From Symbiodinium natans (Eukaryota; Sar; Dinophyceae; Suessiales; Symbiodiniaceae): 64,000 nt of DNA. The notes under the pieces are model-generated. The model saw only the letters and a program-made list of their open reading frames with translations. It was not told where the DNA came from and searched no databases. Positions 1-6,997 of the stretch are shown here, piece after piece. A program made the translations under genes and the position numbers. Positions within the stretch are counted from its first letter, which is position 1, and every line of letters starts with the position of its first letter. Location: contig CAJNDS010002612.1 of assembly GCA_905221605.1 (NCBI GenBank), positions 676,936-740,935 on the forward strand, in the 5' to 3' direction.

Positions 1-89
1 GACGACTTGGGCAAGGCTGCCTTCGTTTCACATCAGTGGCTCGCCAGAGACCACCCGGACCCCGATTTCAAGCAGATGCCCGTCTTACA
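1..89 (+). CDS. Ankyrin gene exon 1 (FVSHQW motif)
   Basis: Frame 1 opens at the window edge and reads AAFVSHQWLARDHPDPDFKQ before VLQ. It ends in phase 2 at 89. Reading straight on gives a stop at 103-105, which shows an intron must begin before it. The next exon restores the phrase VLQNAVTRIL. The exon is incomplete on its 5' side. Confidence 0.8.
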
Positions 90-3000
90 GAATCTGAGCA
101 GCTGAGTGAGTACACTTTGACACTTTTTTGGCATACTCTTAATCATCTCTACAAAAATAGTCTCTAAAAAAGCTACTAAAGGTGTACACTTTTTTGGGGG
201 CTTATGAACTCAGCAACGAAGGAATGCTGTGACGCGCATTCTGAACAGCTCTGGATTTGTTTCCTTGGACTTCATTACAGAATCCCAGGTGCAAACTGCC
301 AAGCCTCTCCCCATGACGGAGTTCCAGGTGCTGACGCTGCATTTCTGGTACGACTACTTCTCATGCCCGCAGCCGCAAGCAAGCGTGTCCGGCGAGACGG
401 AATGCCACCAAGCCAGCGCCATCAGCAGCATACCCAGCTACATCAATGAGTGCGAATTCTTCTTCGCGCTGTGCCCGGTGCTCGACTGCCCCTGGCAGGG
501 GAAGGTGCTGACCGCAGCGACCTGGAGCAGCACCTTGGGGACGAGATGAAGCCTAAAATTGGGGGTCATATACCCTATACTACTATGATTCCTGTTAAGG
601 TGTATGAACCATAAACGGTCATATATCCTATACTACTATGTTTCCTGTCAAGGTGTTTGAAGCACAAACCCTTTTAGGGTTCATGTCGTCCCCAAGGCAG
701 GGGGTGGTGCCGCCTAGAACGAGCCGCACGTGAGCTGTCGGCAAACAGCACCTGGATTCTCATTCAGAGCGATGCCGCGATGGAAGCTTAGTAGGTTAGT
801 GGTACCCTTTACCCTTTTTTTGGGTTTAGGGTTCCCTTATCAAGTGTTTTTTGGGTTTAGGGTTCCCTTATAAAGCCAACCCAAAAAAGGCTGCCCTTAT
901 TATAATATGGTTACTGGGCTACTATTATTATAATATGGTTGCTGGGCTACTAAGGAAGTTGTTGGCACAGCACTGTCCTTTCCCAGCGGCATTGTCGGGG
1001 AAGGCGAGTTCGGCAAGGCGGAGGATCGGCAAAAACTTGCCCCGGCAACTACATCCTCCTTGGGAATTGTTTTTTTTTTTTATTTTTCAGTTTTGTTTAT
1101 ATAAAACTCAAGAGGATATTTAAAAATGTTGTGTTTATCAAGGTTCTCAGGGGAGTAGAGGTATTGCGGCAGATCTTGGTCAATAAGCTGCATCGTTGCC
1201 TGCGTGTGGGGGACTTGCCCGGATCCTTGGGGACGAAATGAAGCCTAAAATTTGGGGGTCATATACCCTATACTACTATAATTCCTATTAAGGTGTATGA
1301 ACCATAAACGGTCATATACCCTATACTACGATAATTCCTATTAAGTGGTGTATGAACCATAAACCCTTTTAGGGTTCATTTCATCCCCTGAAGGATTCCG
1401 GCGCCACTTCAACCTCCAGGCGGTTCACCTGCGGGGGCTCGAGATTGAGCCAGCTGCCGGCGTGCTGCCCAGCTCCGAGGCCCACAGTGGTAACGATGCA
1501 GCTTCGGGATTCTTGGGAAGAGTTTTTTTGAGTTTTTGGGGGTTTAGGGGTTGAGGGTTTGAGGGTTTGAGGGTTTGAGGGCTTGAGGGTTTGAGGGTTT
1601 GAGGGTTTGAGGGATTGAGGGTTTAGGGTACTGTAATTCCTCTAAGAAACAGCTTAAATCATTTTTTTTGCTAGGGTTCCAAGTTCAAAAAGAGGCAGCG
1701 GCTGAGTTCCTACACCAGAACGGCTTAAGGAGGGTCGGTGAGGCCGACAGGGCCGGGTGGTGGCCTCTGCACTATGCAGCCTTGGCCGGCCATGCAGAGG
1801 TGCTGAGAGGGCTGCTGGAGAAGCGCGCCGACGTGAACCGGCGCACATGGAAGGAGGAGCCGTCGCTAGGCTTTCCCCTTTGGATGTCGGCGTTGGATCT
1901 GGCCGTGTTCTATAAGCATCGCGAGGCTACGGAGCTGCTTCTCACGGCAAGAGCTCATCTTCAGGGAGGAGCCGCGCCGGCCGTCTTCGTGGCGTCCAAC
2001 ACAGACAACGCGGAAGCCATCCGGCTCTTGTGCGCAGCGGGTGCTAAGCCGATGGGCCGAAACATGATTGGGGCCACTGTCTTGCAGTGTGCAGCAGGCA
2101 ATGGAGCTGCAGCAGCCTTGGAGGAGATCCTATTGCAGCTGAGTAGCGCAGTGGTACCCTTTGGCTTTTTTTTGGTTCTGGGTTCCCTTACAAAAGCAAC
2201 CAACCCCAAAAAAATGGGAGTCCTCATTGCAATATGAGGGTGTAGGGTCTATAGGGTTTAGGGTTTAGGGTTTAGGGTTTAGAGTTTAGGGTGTAGGGTC
2301 TATAGGGTTTAGGGTTTAGGGTTGGTACTGGGCGACTAAGGCAGGGACGCCCAGGTCGCCTTGACCTTTCCCGAGCGCTCTTCGACGCCGCATTCTTTCG
2401 GGGTGGCTCGGCAAACCTGGTTCAGCGGCTCATTGGTCTTCGCGCCGACGTAGACTTTCAGATGAATGTGGCACGCGACTTCAGGGCACCTTAGTAGCTG
2501 AGTGAGTACACTTTACACTTTTTGGGATACTGTAGCCCCCCAATGGAACTGAGAGTATACACTTTTTTGGGGCTTATGAACTCAGCAACTAAGGCAGTGG
2601 GCCGGTTGATGATTGCAACGAAGTCCTTGCAGTACCAGCTGGGCCGGACGACTGCTTTAACCACCCTGGCCTATCATCTGCAAGGCAGCACGCCGCCCTA
2701 AACCCTAAATCCTAAACCCTAAACCCTAAACCCTAAACCCTAAACCCTAAACCCTAAACCCTAAACCCTAAACCCTAAGCCCTGCAAGGCAGCACGCCAC
2801 TGATGCAGTCCATTCGGTCGGCTCAGTTCGAGGCCGCAGCGGCTCTGATCGCGGCCGGCGCCAGACTCGACCTCCGGAACTCCAGGAGCCTTTGTCATAG
2901 TGGGGTAACATAGGGTTTAGGGTTTAGGGTTTAGGGTTTGGGTTTAGGGTTTAGGGTTTAGGGTTTAGGGTTTAGGGTTTAGGGTTTAGGGTTTAGGGTT

Positions 3001-3783
3001 TAGGGTGGTAACATTTTACATGATTAAGGGTACTTAAAACTCCATAAGGAACAGCGAATGTTCACGCTCACTCGTATCCCGACCATGAACGCCAGGAAGT
3101 GGACCGCCTCGGACTTTGCCCGTGGCCAGTCGATCCCTCGCTTCCTCCAGCTGGGCCTAGAGGGGGATCCGTCTGAGTGCCGAAACTTTGTGGTGCTTTA
3201 CTGTAAGTTTATATGAAGCAGGGTTTGTATTACTGCTTTTGGTGAGTGTATATAAGGTTCCTTTTTAATATTGGTGAGTGTATATACCTGGTGTCCTTTT
3301 GGGGGTACAAGAAATATATACCCTACTTCATATCCTTACTTGTTTTGGGTTTATTGGGTATCTTATTAAGGCAGCTGAAAGTTTCATTTATAGCTACCCT
3401 CCTGAGTGCAGCCAAGGAAAGGTGTCCTCTCTCGCAAGTGTCGACGGCTACGTCGAGGTTGCTTTTTAAGGTCTTGACCTCCGAATTGCTTTTAAGCAGG
3501 TGCGACTCTCCGGTCCTTTTGAGGCCATCAATCTCATCCCTGAGCGCCTGTCGGATTTCGAGTTTAGGGTTTAAGGTTTAGGGTTTAGGGTTTAGGGTTA
3601 GGGTTTAGGGTTTCTCAGATTTGGGTTCAGGATTCAGGGGTGTGTTTGTTTTCAGGGTTCAGGCTTCAGGCGGCCACAGCTATAACTAGCTGGGGATGAA
3701 GATCCGATTTCCAAGATCAAGATGCTGGTAAGAGCGTTCAACGTCCCATACATCCCCGAGACCCTACGTCGCAACGCGGTGAA
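1..3783 (+). CDS. Multi-exon ankyrin-repeat protein gene, 5' truncated
   Basis: Exons joined by reading frame: 1-89, 222-529, 697-782, 955-1044, 1161-1221, 1394-1507, 1684-2134, 2341-2485, 2594-2684, 2789-2904, 3049-3181, 3417-about 3466, then probable exons 3497-3563 and 3691-3783. The first eleven join without a stop into about 560 residues. The N-terminal part has the FVSHQW motif and a WYDYFSCPQ / FFALCPV / GWCRLERAAREL series that I recall from large dinoflagellate protein families; its function is unknown. The centre and C-terminal part are ankyrin repeats (PLHYAALAGHAEVLRGLL, ALDLAVFYKHREATELLL), which normally bind other proteins. The true start lies upstream of the window. Introns are introners or telomeric repeat, with GA or GC donors almost throughout. 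Exons and phases are inferred from frame, so boundaries may be off by a few bases; the 3' end is uncertain. Exon order and ankyrin identity are well supported; the cellular role is not. Confidence 0.85.
90..221 (+). mobile_element. Introner, family A copy 1 (intron 1)
   Basis: The intron starts GAAT and ends GAAG, with GAAT repeated at the start of exon 2. The ends are inverted repeats: CTGAGCAGCTGAG on the left, and a right end whose complement is CTTCGTTGCTGAG. A second copy of the family is at 2486-2593. It has a GA donor and AAG acceptor; splicing restores the frame exactly. Confidence 0.75.
222..529 (+). CDS. Ankyrin gene exon 2
   Basis: The frame reads NAVTRILNSSGFVSLDF through WYDYFSCPQPQ and FFALCPVLDCPWQGKVL to TWS. 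It starts in phase 2, completed by the G at 222, and ends in phase 1 at 529. The cysteine-rich segment is shared with other dinoflagellate FVSHQW proteins as I remember them; no catalytic motif is visible. Confidence 0.8.
530..696 (+). mobile_element. Introner, family B copy 1 (intron 2)
   Basis: The terminal inverted repeats extend for about 25 bp: CTTGGGGACGAGATGAAGCC on the left, and the complement of the right end is CTTGGGGACGACATGAACCC. The target duplication is GCA(C/G). The donor is GC and the acceptor AAG. Inside is a direct repeat of CATATACCCTATACTACTAT or a close variant. Another copy is at 1222-1393. Confidence 0.8.
697..782 (+). CDS. Ankyrin gene exon 3
   Basis: Reads RGWCRLERAARELSANSTWI then LIQSDAAM. 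It starts in phase 1 and ends in phase 0 at 782. Exon 4 continues with EVVGTALSFPSG, which makes a smooth junction without the duplicated GAA. Confidence 0.8.
783..954 (+). mobile_element. Introner, family C copy 1 (intron 3)
   Basis: Target duplication GAAG on both sides. Ends CTTAGTAG and CTACTAAG. Internal signature: GTGGTACCCTTTACCC, then GGGTTCCCTTAT, and TGGTTACTGGGCTACTA near the right end. Both the GGGTTCCCTTAT part and the GGGCTACTA end are doubled, so it looks like a partly duplicated element. Donor GA, acceptor AAG. Confidence 0.75.
955..1044 (+). CDS. Ankyrin gene exon 4
   Basis: Thirty codons in phase 0 reading EVVGTALSFPSGIVGEGEF then GKAEDRQKLAP. The junction to exon 5 gives KLAPVLRQILVNKLHRC. 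Confidence 0.75.
1045..1160 (+). mobile_element. Introner, family F copy 1 (intron 4)
   Basis: AT-rich intron with donor GC and acceptor GTAGAG. The left end CTACATCCTCCTTGGGAA and the complement of the right end, CTACTCCCCTGAGAACC, form an imperfect inverted repeat. The internal ATATAAAAC...GAGGATA...GTTTATC block recurs near 50,995-51,060, so this is a dispersed element. Confidence 0.6.
1161..1221 (+). CDS. Ankyrin gene exon 5
   Basis: Twenty codons plus one base: VLRQILVNKLHRCLRVGDLP. It ends in phase 1; the next exon completes LPGFRRHFN. Confidence 0.75.
1222..1393 (+). mobile_element. Introner, family B copy 2
   Basis: Same family as 530-696: left end CTTGGGGACGAAATGAAGCC, right end ...GGGTTCATTTCATCCCCTGAAG. 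Target duplication GAT(C/T). The donor is GA and the acceptor AAG. The internal CATATACCCTATACTAC unit is again present twice. Confidence 0.8.
1394..1507 (+). CDS. Ankyrin gene exon 6
   Basis: Continues GFRRHFNLQAVHLRGLEIEP and AAGVLPSSE up to DAAS. Starts and ends in phase 1. Confidence 0.75.
1508..1683 (+). mobile_element. Introner, family E copy 1, with GAGGGTTT repeat insert
   Basis: The left end is GATTCTTGGGAAGAGTTT and the right end GGTACTGTAATTCCTCTAAG, then AACAGC, CATTTTTTTTGCTAGGGTTCC and AAG. The same flanks recur at 35,653-35,737 without the insert. Between them (about 1547-1628) lies a GAGGGTTT octamer array related to telomeric repeat. Donor GA, acceptor AAG. Confidence 0.65.
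1684..2134 (+). CDS. Ankyrin gene exon 7 (ankyrin repeats)
   Basis: The longest exon of the gene (149 full codons). It reads EAAAEFLHQNGLRRV, then PLHYAALAGHAEVLRGLL, KRADVNRR, ALDLAVFYKHREATELLL, DNAEAIRLLCAAGAKP and LQCAAGNGAAAALEEILLQ, that is four or so ankyrin repeats with the usual TPLH-like, A-helix and GA(D/K) turns. It ends in phase 2. Confidence 0.88.
2135..2340 (+). mobile_element. Introner, family C copy 2, with telomeric insert
   Basis: Target duplication GCAG; ends CTGAGTAG and CGACTAAG. The family C core (CAGTGGTACCCTTTGG, GGTTCTGGGTTCCCTTA, CAACCCCAAAAAAATGGG, GTTGGTACTGGGC) is interrupted at about 2237-2322 by a TTTAGGG/GTGTAGGGTCTATAGGG tract. Donor GC, acceptor AAG. Confidence 0.75.
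2341..2485 (+). CDS. Ankyrin gene exon 8
   Basis: Reads QGRPGRLDLSRALFDAAFF, then GGSANLVQRLIGLRADVDFQ and MNVARDFR, continuing the ankyrin pattern. It starts by completing a phase 2 codon and ends in phase 0. Confidence 0.8.
2486..2593 (+). mobile_element. Introner, family A copy 2
   Basis: The left end CTTAGTAGCTGAGT and right end ACTCAGCAACTAAG are inverted copies. Target duplication GCA(C/G). A CACTTTACACTTTTTGGG block is mirrored by ACACTTTTTTGGGGC on the right in the same strand sense. Donor GC, acceptor AAG. Confidence 0.8.
2594..2684 (+). CDS. Ankyrin gene exon 9
   Basis: Reads AVGRLMIATKSLQYQLGRTT then ALTTLAYHLQ and ends in phase 1 inside the first copy of a 17 bp duplication (2678-2694). 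Confidence 0.8.
2685..2788 (+). repeat. Intron made of telomeric repeat, bounded by 17 bp duplication
   Basis: CTGCAAGGCAGCACGCC occurs at 2678-2694 and again, identically, at 2782-2798. Between the copies is (CCCTAAA)n. Splicing from the GC in copy 1 (G|GCAGC) to AAG|GC in copy 2 removes the repeat and one duplicate, and restores LQGSTPLMQSIRSAQF in frame. Confidence 0.85.
2789..2904 (+). CDS. Ankyrin gene exon 10
   Basis: Reads STPLMQSIRSAQFEAAAALI then AAGARLDLRNSRS, a typical ankyrin repeat with a GA turn. It probably ends before a GT donor at 2905, since the next exon fits phase 0. Confidence 0.75.
2905..3048 (+). repeat. Intron with (TTTAGGG)n between 8 bp duplicates
   Basis: GGTAACAT at 2904-2911 and 3007-3014 flanks about 95 bp of TTTAGGG repeats with one missing T. 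The remaining intron (TTTTACATGATTAAGGG...CCATAAG) looks like part of an older element. GT donor, AAG acceptor. Confidence 0.6.
3049..3181 (+). CDS. Ankyrin gene exon 11
   Basis: Reads MFTLTRIPTMNARKWTASDF, then ARGQSIPRFLQLGLEGDPSE, ending in phase 1 after CR is begun. ARKWTASDFA is ankyrin-like. Confidence 0.7.
3182..3416 (+). mobile_element. Intron with GAAA target duplication
   Basis: GAAA begins the intron and GAAA follows its AAG end, matching the introner rule; splicing yields SECRKVSSLASVDGYVEVAF. Inside, TGTAAGTTTATATGAAGCAG at 3203 is an inverted near-copy of CCCTACTTCATATCCTTACT near 3322, with two copies of GGTGAGTGTATATA between. Confidence 0.6.
3417..3466 (+). CDS. Ankyrin gene exon 12
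   Basis: Reads KVSSLASVDGYVEVAF, then a stop unless a 28-29 bp insertion is removed: TTGCTTTTTAAG at 3459-3470 recurs as TTGCTTTTAAG at 3486-3496. Confidence 0.6.
3497..3563 (+). CDS. Probable exon of the ankyrin gene
   Basis: Reads QVRLSGPFEAINLIPERLSD then FEF before a TTTAGGG tract. It is strongly protein-like and directly follows exon 12. The splice borders are uncertain. Confidence 0.6.
3691..3783 (+). CDS. Probable exon
   Basis: Reads DEDPISKIKMLVRAFNVPYI then PETLRRNAV, cut by a (CCCTAAA)n tract. Codon choice and residue pattern look real. It may be the next exon of the ankyrin gene. Confidence 0.55.
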
Positions 3784-3885
3784 CCCTAAACCCTAAACCC
3801 TAAACCCTAAACCCTAAACCCTAAACCCTAAACCCTAAACCCTAAACCCTAAACCCTAAACCCTAAACCCTAAACCCTAAACCTC
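3783..3885. repeat. (CCCTAAA)n tract
   Basis: About fourteen uninterrupted CCCTAAA units, directly abutting coding-like sequence on the left. Confidence 0.95.
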
Positions 3886-3949
3886 ACAGCCTAAGGCTCA
3901 AGGATGCCATGTCATCCTTGAGGCCGTTTTACACACGAAACATAACTTG

Positions 3950-4092
3950 CATGATCATGGGACTTAGGAAGTAGAGTTATAAGCACCCGAAACCCTAAAC
4001 CCTAAACCCTAAACCCTAAGTTATATGTAATTATAAGTATATATAGTTACCTGAATTCTAGGCCTAGTTACTAAGTCCCATGATCCTCCAAG
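3950..4092. mobile_element. Inverted-repeat element, family G
   Basis: GATCATGGGACTTAGGAAGT on the left is mirrored by a right end ACTAAGTCCCATGATC. In the middle is a short CCCTAAA tract followed by AT-rich GTTATATGTAATTATAAGTA. It looks like an introner or MITE split by telomeric repeat. Confidence 0.6.
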
Positions 4093-4261
4093 TACAAACC
4101 CAAATTTCGAAGAGTGCGCGATGGGGTTTAGGAGACCGACCTCGGGCGCTGCTGCTCAGGCTTGGGGAAAAGAAGTAGATGTTGCGTGTAGGGCCCAGGG
4201 TTTGGGGTTTAGGGTTTGGGGTTTAGGCGGTTTAGGGTTCAGGGTTTAACACAAGACTCTC

Positions 4262-4333
4262 CTCTGCAAAGTCAGATTCGATGTGGGGCGGATCGTGCTG
4301 GCTTCAATAAGGGAGATGCAGGCCCCAGAATGA
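4262..4333 (+). CDS. Probable exon, unknown protein
   Basis: Reads VRFDVGRIVLASIREMQAPE then a stop. In another frame the following bases give NDNNDDPLSEYAS, so a splice may join the two frames. Confidence 0.4.
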   Translation, partial: LCKVRFDVGRIVLASIREMQAPE

Positions 4334-4418
4334 TAACAATGATGACCCGCTGTCTGAATACGCAAGCTAGCTACTATAGAGCCCCTCAAGAGAAGGGGTC
4401 TGTTAACTAGTGATCTAC

Positions 4419-4492
4419 AAGAACAGGAAAGGGGAAGTTGTGGAGAACTCATCCCACAACCCGAAAAGAGAGCAGCCCAGATATGGAACCCC
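4419..4492 (+). CDS. Probable exon, unknown protein
   Basis: Reads KNRKGEVVENSSHNPKREQP then RYG: hydrophilic and charged, no domain recognised. Ends in CCCTAACC-type repeat. Confidence 0.4.
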
Positions 4493-4532
4493 AAACCCTC
4501 ACCCCTAACCCCTAACCCCTAAACCCTACTTT

Positions 4533-4610
4533 GCTACAATCCGGAAGGTCTTATCCCTCCTGTCGGAGATGACGTCGAAAGGTCGCACTTGTGGGAGCTT
4601 CGGGCTTCGA
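4533..4610 (+). CDS. Probable exon, unknown protein
   Basis: Reads ATIRKVLSLLSEMTSKGRTC then GSFGL between two degenerate telomeric stretches. Confidence 0.45.
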
Positions 4611-4701
4611 CCCTAAACCCCTAAACCCGAAGGGTTTCGGGGTTAGGGTTTAGGGGGTTTGGGGTTTAGGGGGGCCTCCAAGTCCTATTCCCCCTACACC
4701 C

Positions 4702-4794
4702 TCCGCGTTTGAATGGTCGGCACACCCTGCTCAGGTCGATCAGGTCAGCCTTGGCACTGGCAGGTACATCGTAGTTGATGTCGCGCCAGCATGA
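4702..4794 (+). CDS. Probable terminal exon, unknown protein
   Basis: Reads SAFEWSAHPAQVDQVSLGTG then RYIVVDVAPA and the stop TGA at 4792-4794. It could be the last exon of the left-hand gene. About 300 bp without coding-like sequence follow, which would suit a 3' untranslated region. Confidence 0.5.
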   Translation, partial: SAFEWSAHPAQVDQVSLGTGRYIVVDVAPA

Positions 4795-4799
4795 ATATG

Positions 4800-5300
4800 A
4801 GGGGCATGGAGAAAAACAGGAAACGGCGTTTCTGTGTGCAAAGTTGTCCCCAAGAGTATCGAAACGAAGCTCGATTTTTTTCACAGCCCAGAACTGTACA
4901 CCGAAACATCCTTGGCTTGGCGAACAGTGAACAAACTGCAAACCAATCATAATCCAGAAACATTAAAAGACCAAACCCTAAACCTACAAAGCATCAAAGA
5001 GCCTTGGCTCATGGCCAGGCGTGGCCCACTTTCGCCTCGCCTGCAGGGCATTGCTGTGAGCTTGTGCAGCGAGGCAAAAGCAGTTTAGGGTTTAGGCTGT
5101 AGGCTTTAGGCTTTGGGTTTTTTTGGGTTTAGGGTCCTGACCCTAAACCCTAAACCCTAAACCCTAAACCCTAAACCCTAAACCCTAAACCCTAAACCCT
5201 GTGCGTTTGTTTTTTTTTGTGGTGGATCGGGCTGCGGTCTCCAGCCCTGGCAGCCCCCATCCCTGGCCCTGAAATCTCAGTCAGACCCATGATCTCCATA
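4800..5300. other. Non-coding-looking stretch with degenerate telomeric repeat
   Basis: Several short open frames exist on both strands but none reads like protein. At 5139-5200 there is a (CCCTAAA)n tract, preceded by variant TTTAGG/GTAGGC heptamers. Confidence 0.4.
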
Positions 5301-5303
5301 GTT

Positions 5304-5500
5304 GTTCCTGTTTGAAAGTTTAACCAACTTGATATTTAGTAGTTCCTGTTTGTAGCTTTACCAACTTGACATTTAGTAGTTCCTGTTTGTAATTTTGCCA
5401 ACTTGATATTTAGTAGTTCCTGTGTGTACTTTAATTCACCCACTTGATATTTAGCAGTTCCTGCTTGTACTTTAACTTAACCAACTTGGTATTGAGTAGT
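5304..5500. repeat. Tandem repeat, 37-42 bp unit, five copies
   Basis: Five imperfect copies each start GTTCCTG and end in (A/G)TATT(T/G)AGTA or close to it, with a variable middle (TTTGAAAGTTTAACC, TTTGTAGCTTTACC and so on). The block is a minisatellite unrelated to telomeric repeat. Confidence 0.85.
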
Positions 5501-5540
5501 TTAAGAGCCTGGAACGTAACCCCAAAAAGGAACTACAATT

Positions 5541-5632
5541 GAGACGATGGGTTCAATGACGCTTTGCAAGCCCAGGGCCCGCATTCTACCCGTGATGCTG
5601 AGCCCTACTGAATCCGAGGCCGTCAATCGAGT
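5541..5632 (+). CDS. Probable exon, unknown protein
   Basis: Reads ETMGSMTLCKPRARILPVML then SPTESEAVNRVP and stops at the left end of an inverted-repeat element that starts TTGGGGTCC. Confidence 0.5.
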
Positions 5633-5735
5633 ACCTTGTTGGGGTCCTTCCTTATTCTTAAGGGGATCCTACTATTGGGGGCGTCTAAATTAGGGGGCCC
5701 CCCCCCCCCCCCCTCCCCCTATCATCGTAAGCCCC
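5633..5735. mobile_element. Element family H copy 1 with poly-C run
   Basis: GGGGTCCTTCCTTATTCTTA, then AGGGGATCCTACTATTGGGG and TCTAAATTAGGGGG are shared with two copies at 53,136-53,290. A C-run begins at about 5697. Confidence 0.55.
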
Positions 5736-5741
5736 AAAGCT

Positions 5742-5807
5742 CCAGACCTGTATGCCCGGAAGAGCGACATGCGACTTGAGCTTCGACCCCGCCGGCAGGA
5801 TTTGTAG
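5742..5807 (+). CDS. Probable exon, unknown protein
   Basis: Reads PDLYARKSDMRLELRPRRQD then L and the stop TAG. It follows the family H element, so it may be the other half of the exon ending at 5632. Confidence 0.45.
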   Translation, partial: PDLYARKSDMRLELRPRRQDL

Positions 5808-6104
5808 GTTAGGGTAGCTGCAACCCCGTAACCCTGAGCCCTAACCCCAAACTCCGAACCTCGTCGTACCGTGGGCCCGAACCCTAAACCTTAACCCAGA
5901 CCGTAAACCAACTGAGTAGCCCCGACTTCGCGCAGCTGGGGGGCTGTCATTAGGGCCCTTCGGGCCTCTATTCTAGTTTAGAGTTTGGGGTTTAGCTTTG
6001 AGCCCATAACCCAGTGAAGCACCCCACCCCACCCCAGCTGCATTGAAGTGTTTTTTGCCCTTCCGCGCGGCGCTAGTGCGTGGTGTTTTTTTCTTCTCGG
6101 CGCC

Positions 6105-6194
6105 ATGGGCGACATCTCGAAGCAGCTGTTTGAGTCGCGTGTGGCTTGGCAAAACGCTGGCATGGCCCGAACCATGTCTCCCTCGAAGTTCTGA
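6105..6194 (+). CDS. Probable exon or short open frame
   Basis: ATG then GDISKQLFESRVAWQNAGMA, RTMSPSKF and stop: 29 codons. It is protein-like and could be an internal exon because the frame stays open upstream. Function unknown. Confidence 0.45.
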   Translation: MGDISKQLFESRVAWQNAGMARTMSPSKF

Positions 6195-6342
6195 ATTGCC
6201 CTAACTCCTAAGCCCTAAACCAGGATGGGCAGTTAGGCCCTATAATGCCAAGCAACGACCCTGTAAAGTGGTTTTTGTTACAGGTTTTTCTTAAGGGTCA
6301 TAAGGTCTACGAGCCCAACCTGGAATTTGCCAGATCCTAAAT

Positions 6343-6459
6343 CGCCTGCTGAAGCAAGAGTTTAGTTGCGTTTCTTTCGCGGAGGTTCCATCCCACAAGC
6401 CAGTCCGCTGGCAAACAAAAAGCACTATACCCAAGAAAACTAAGCAGCGCAGTATGTAG
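6343..6459 (+). CDS. Probable exon, unknown protein
   Basis: Thirty-eight codons reading RLLKQEFSCVSFAEVPSHKP then VRWQTKSTIPKKTKQRSM and a stop. The + strand reading is more protein-like than the overlapping minus-strand frame (6291-6626). KVYEPNLEFARS at 6303-6338 may be an adjoining exon. Confidence 0.4.
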   Translation, partial: RLLKQEFSCVSFAEVPSHKPVRWQTKSTIPKKTKQRSM

Positions 6460-6542
6460 GCTTTACTCTTTGTGCAGATATCAGCCCCCCTTTTTTTGGC
6501 AGCTAAGACGTTGTGGACTAGGCGAGCCATGAACAGAACTTT

Positions 6543-6625
6543 ATGAGTGACCAAGCAGCTTGCGGTATTGTTGAACTCTGCAAGAAGTTCTATGGGTTTA
6601 TGTTGCCAGCGCCAAACATAGTGCA
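6543..6625 (+). CDS. Probable exon, unknown protein
   Basis: Reads MSDQAACGIVELCKKFYGFM then LPAPNI before an AT-rich (TATA)n region. Confidence 0.4.
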
Positions 6626-6629
6626 TCCA

Positions 6630-6690
6630 TATACTATATACATACGTATATGTACATACATATATATATATATATTATGTAGAATATACA
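6630..6690. repeat. AT microsatellite
   Basis: Imperfect ATACATA / (TA)n run at about 6632-6676. Confidence 0.85.
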
Positions 6691-6857
6691 GATGTGGGTG
6701 TTTGGTCTCCGTGCAGCTTATGAAAAGCAGCCCTCTCACCTCCCAAAACCATGAATATACCTAAAGCCCTAACCCCTAAACCTAAAGCCTAAACCCTAAA
6801 CCCTAAACCTAAAGCCTAAACCCTAAACCCTAAACCTTCAACCCTCAACCCCCCAGT

Positions 6858-6938
6858 CTGCAGGTGCAGAGACTGGCGCAGCAGTGGCCTTGGCCGTCGG
6901 CGGATGCCCTGCTTCTCTGGCAAAAACTTATCCTTTGA
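6858..6938 (+). CDS. Probable exon, unknown protein
   Basis: Reads LQVQRLAQQWPWPSADALLL then WQKLIL and stop. Flanked by telomeric-variant repeat on both sides. Confidence 0.45.
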   Translation: MQVQRLAQQWPWPSADALLLWQKLIL

Positions 6939-6997
6939 GATCCCATTCGAACACCCACCCCTGGCTTGGGGTTTAGGGCTCAGGGTTTAGGGCTTTA

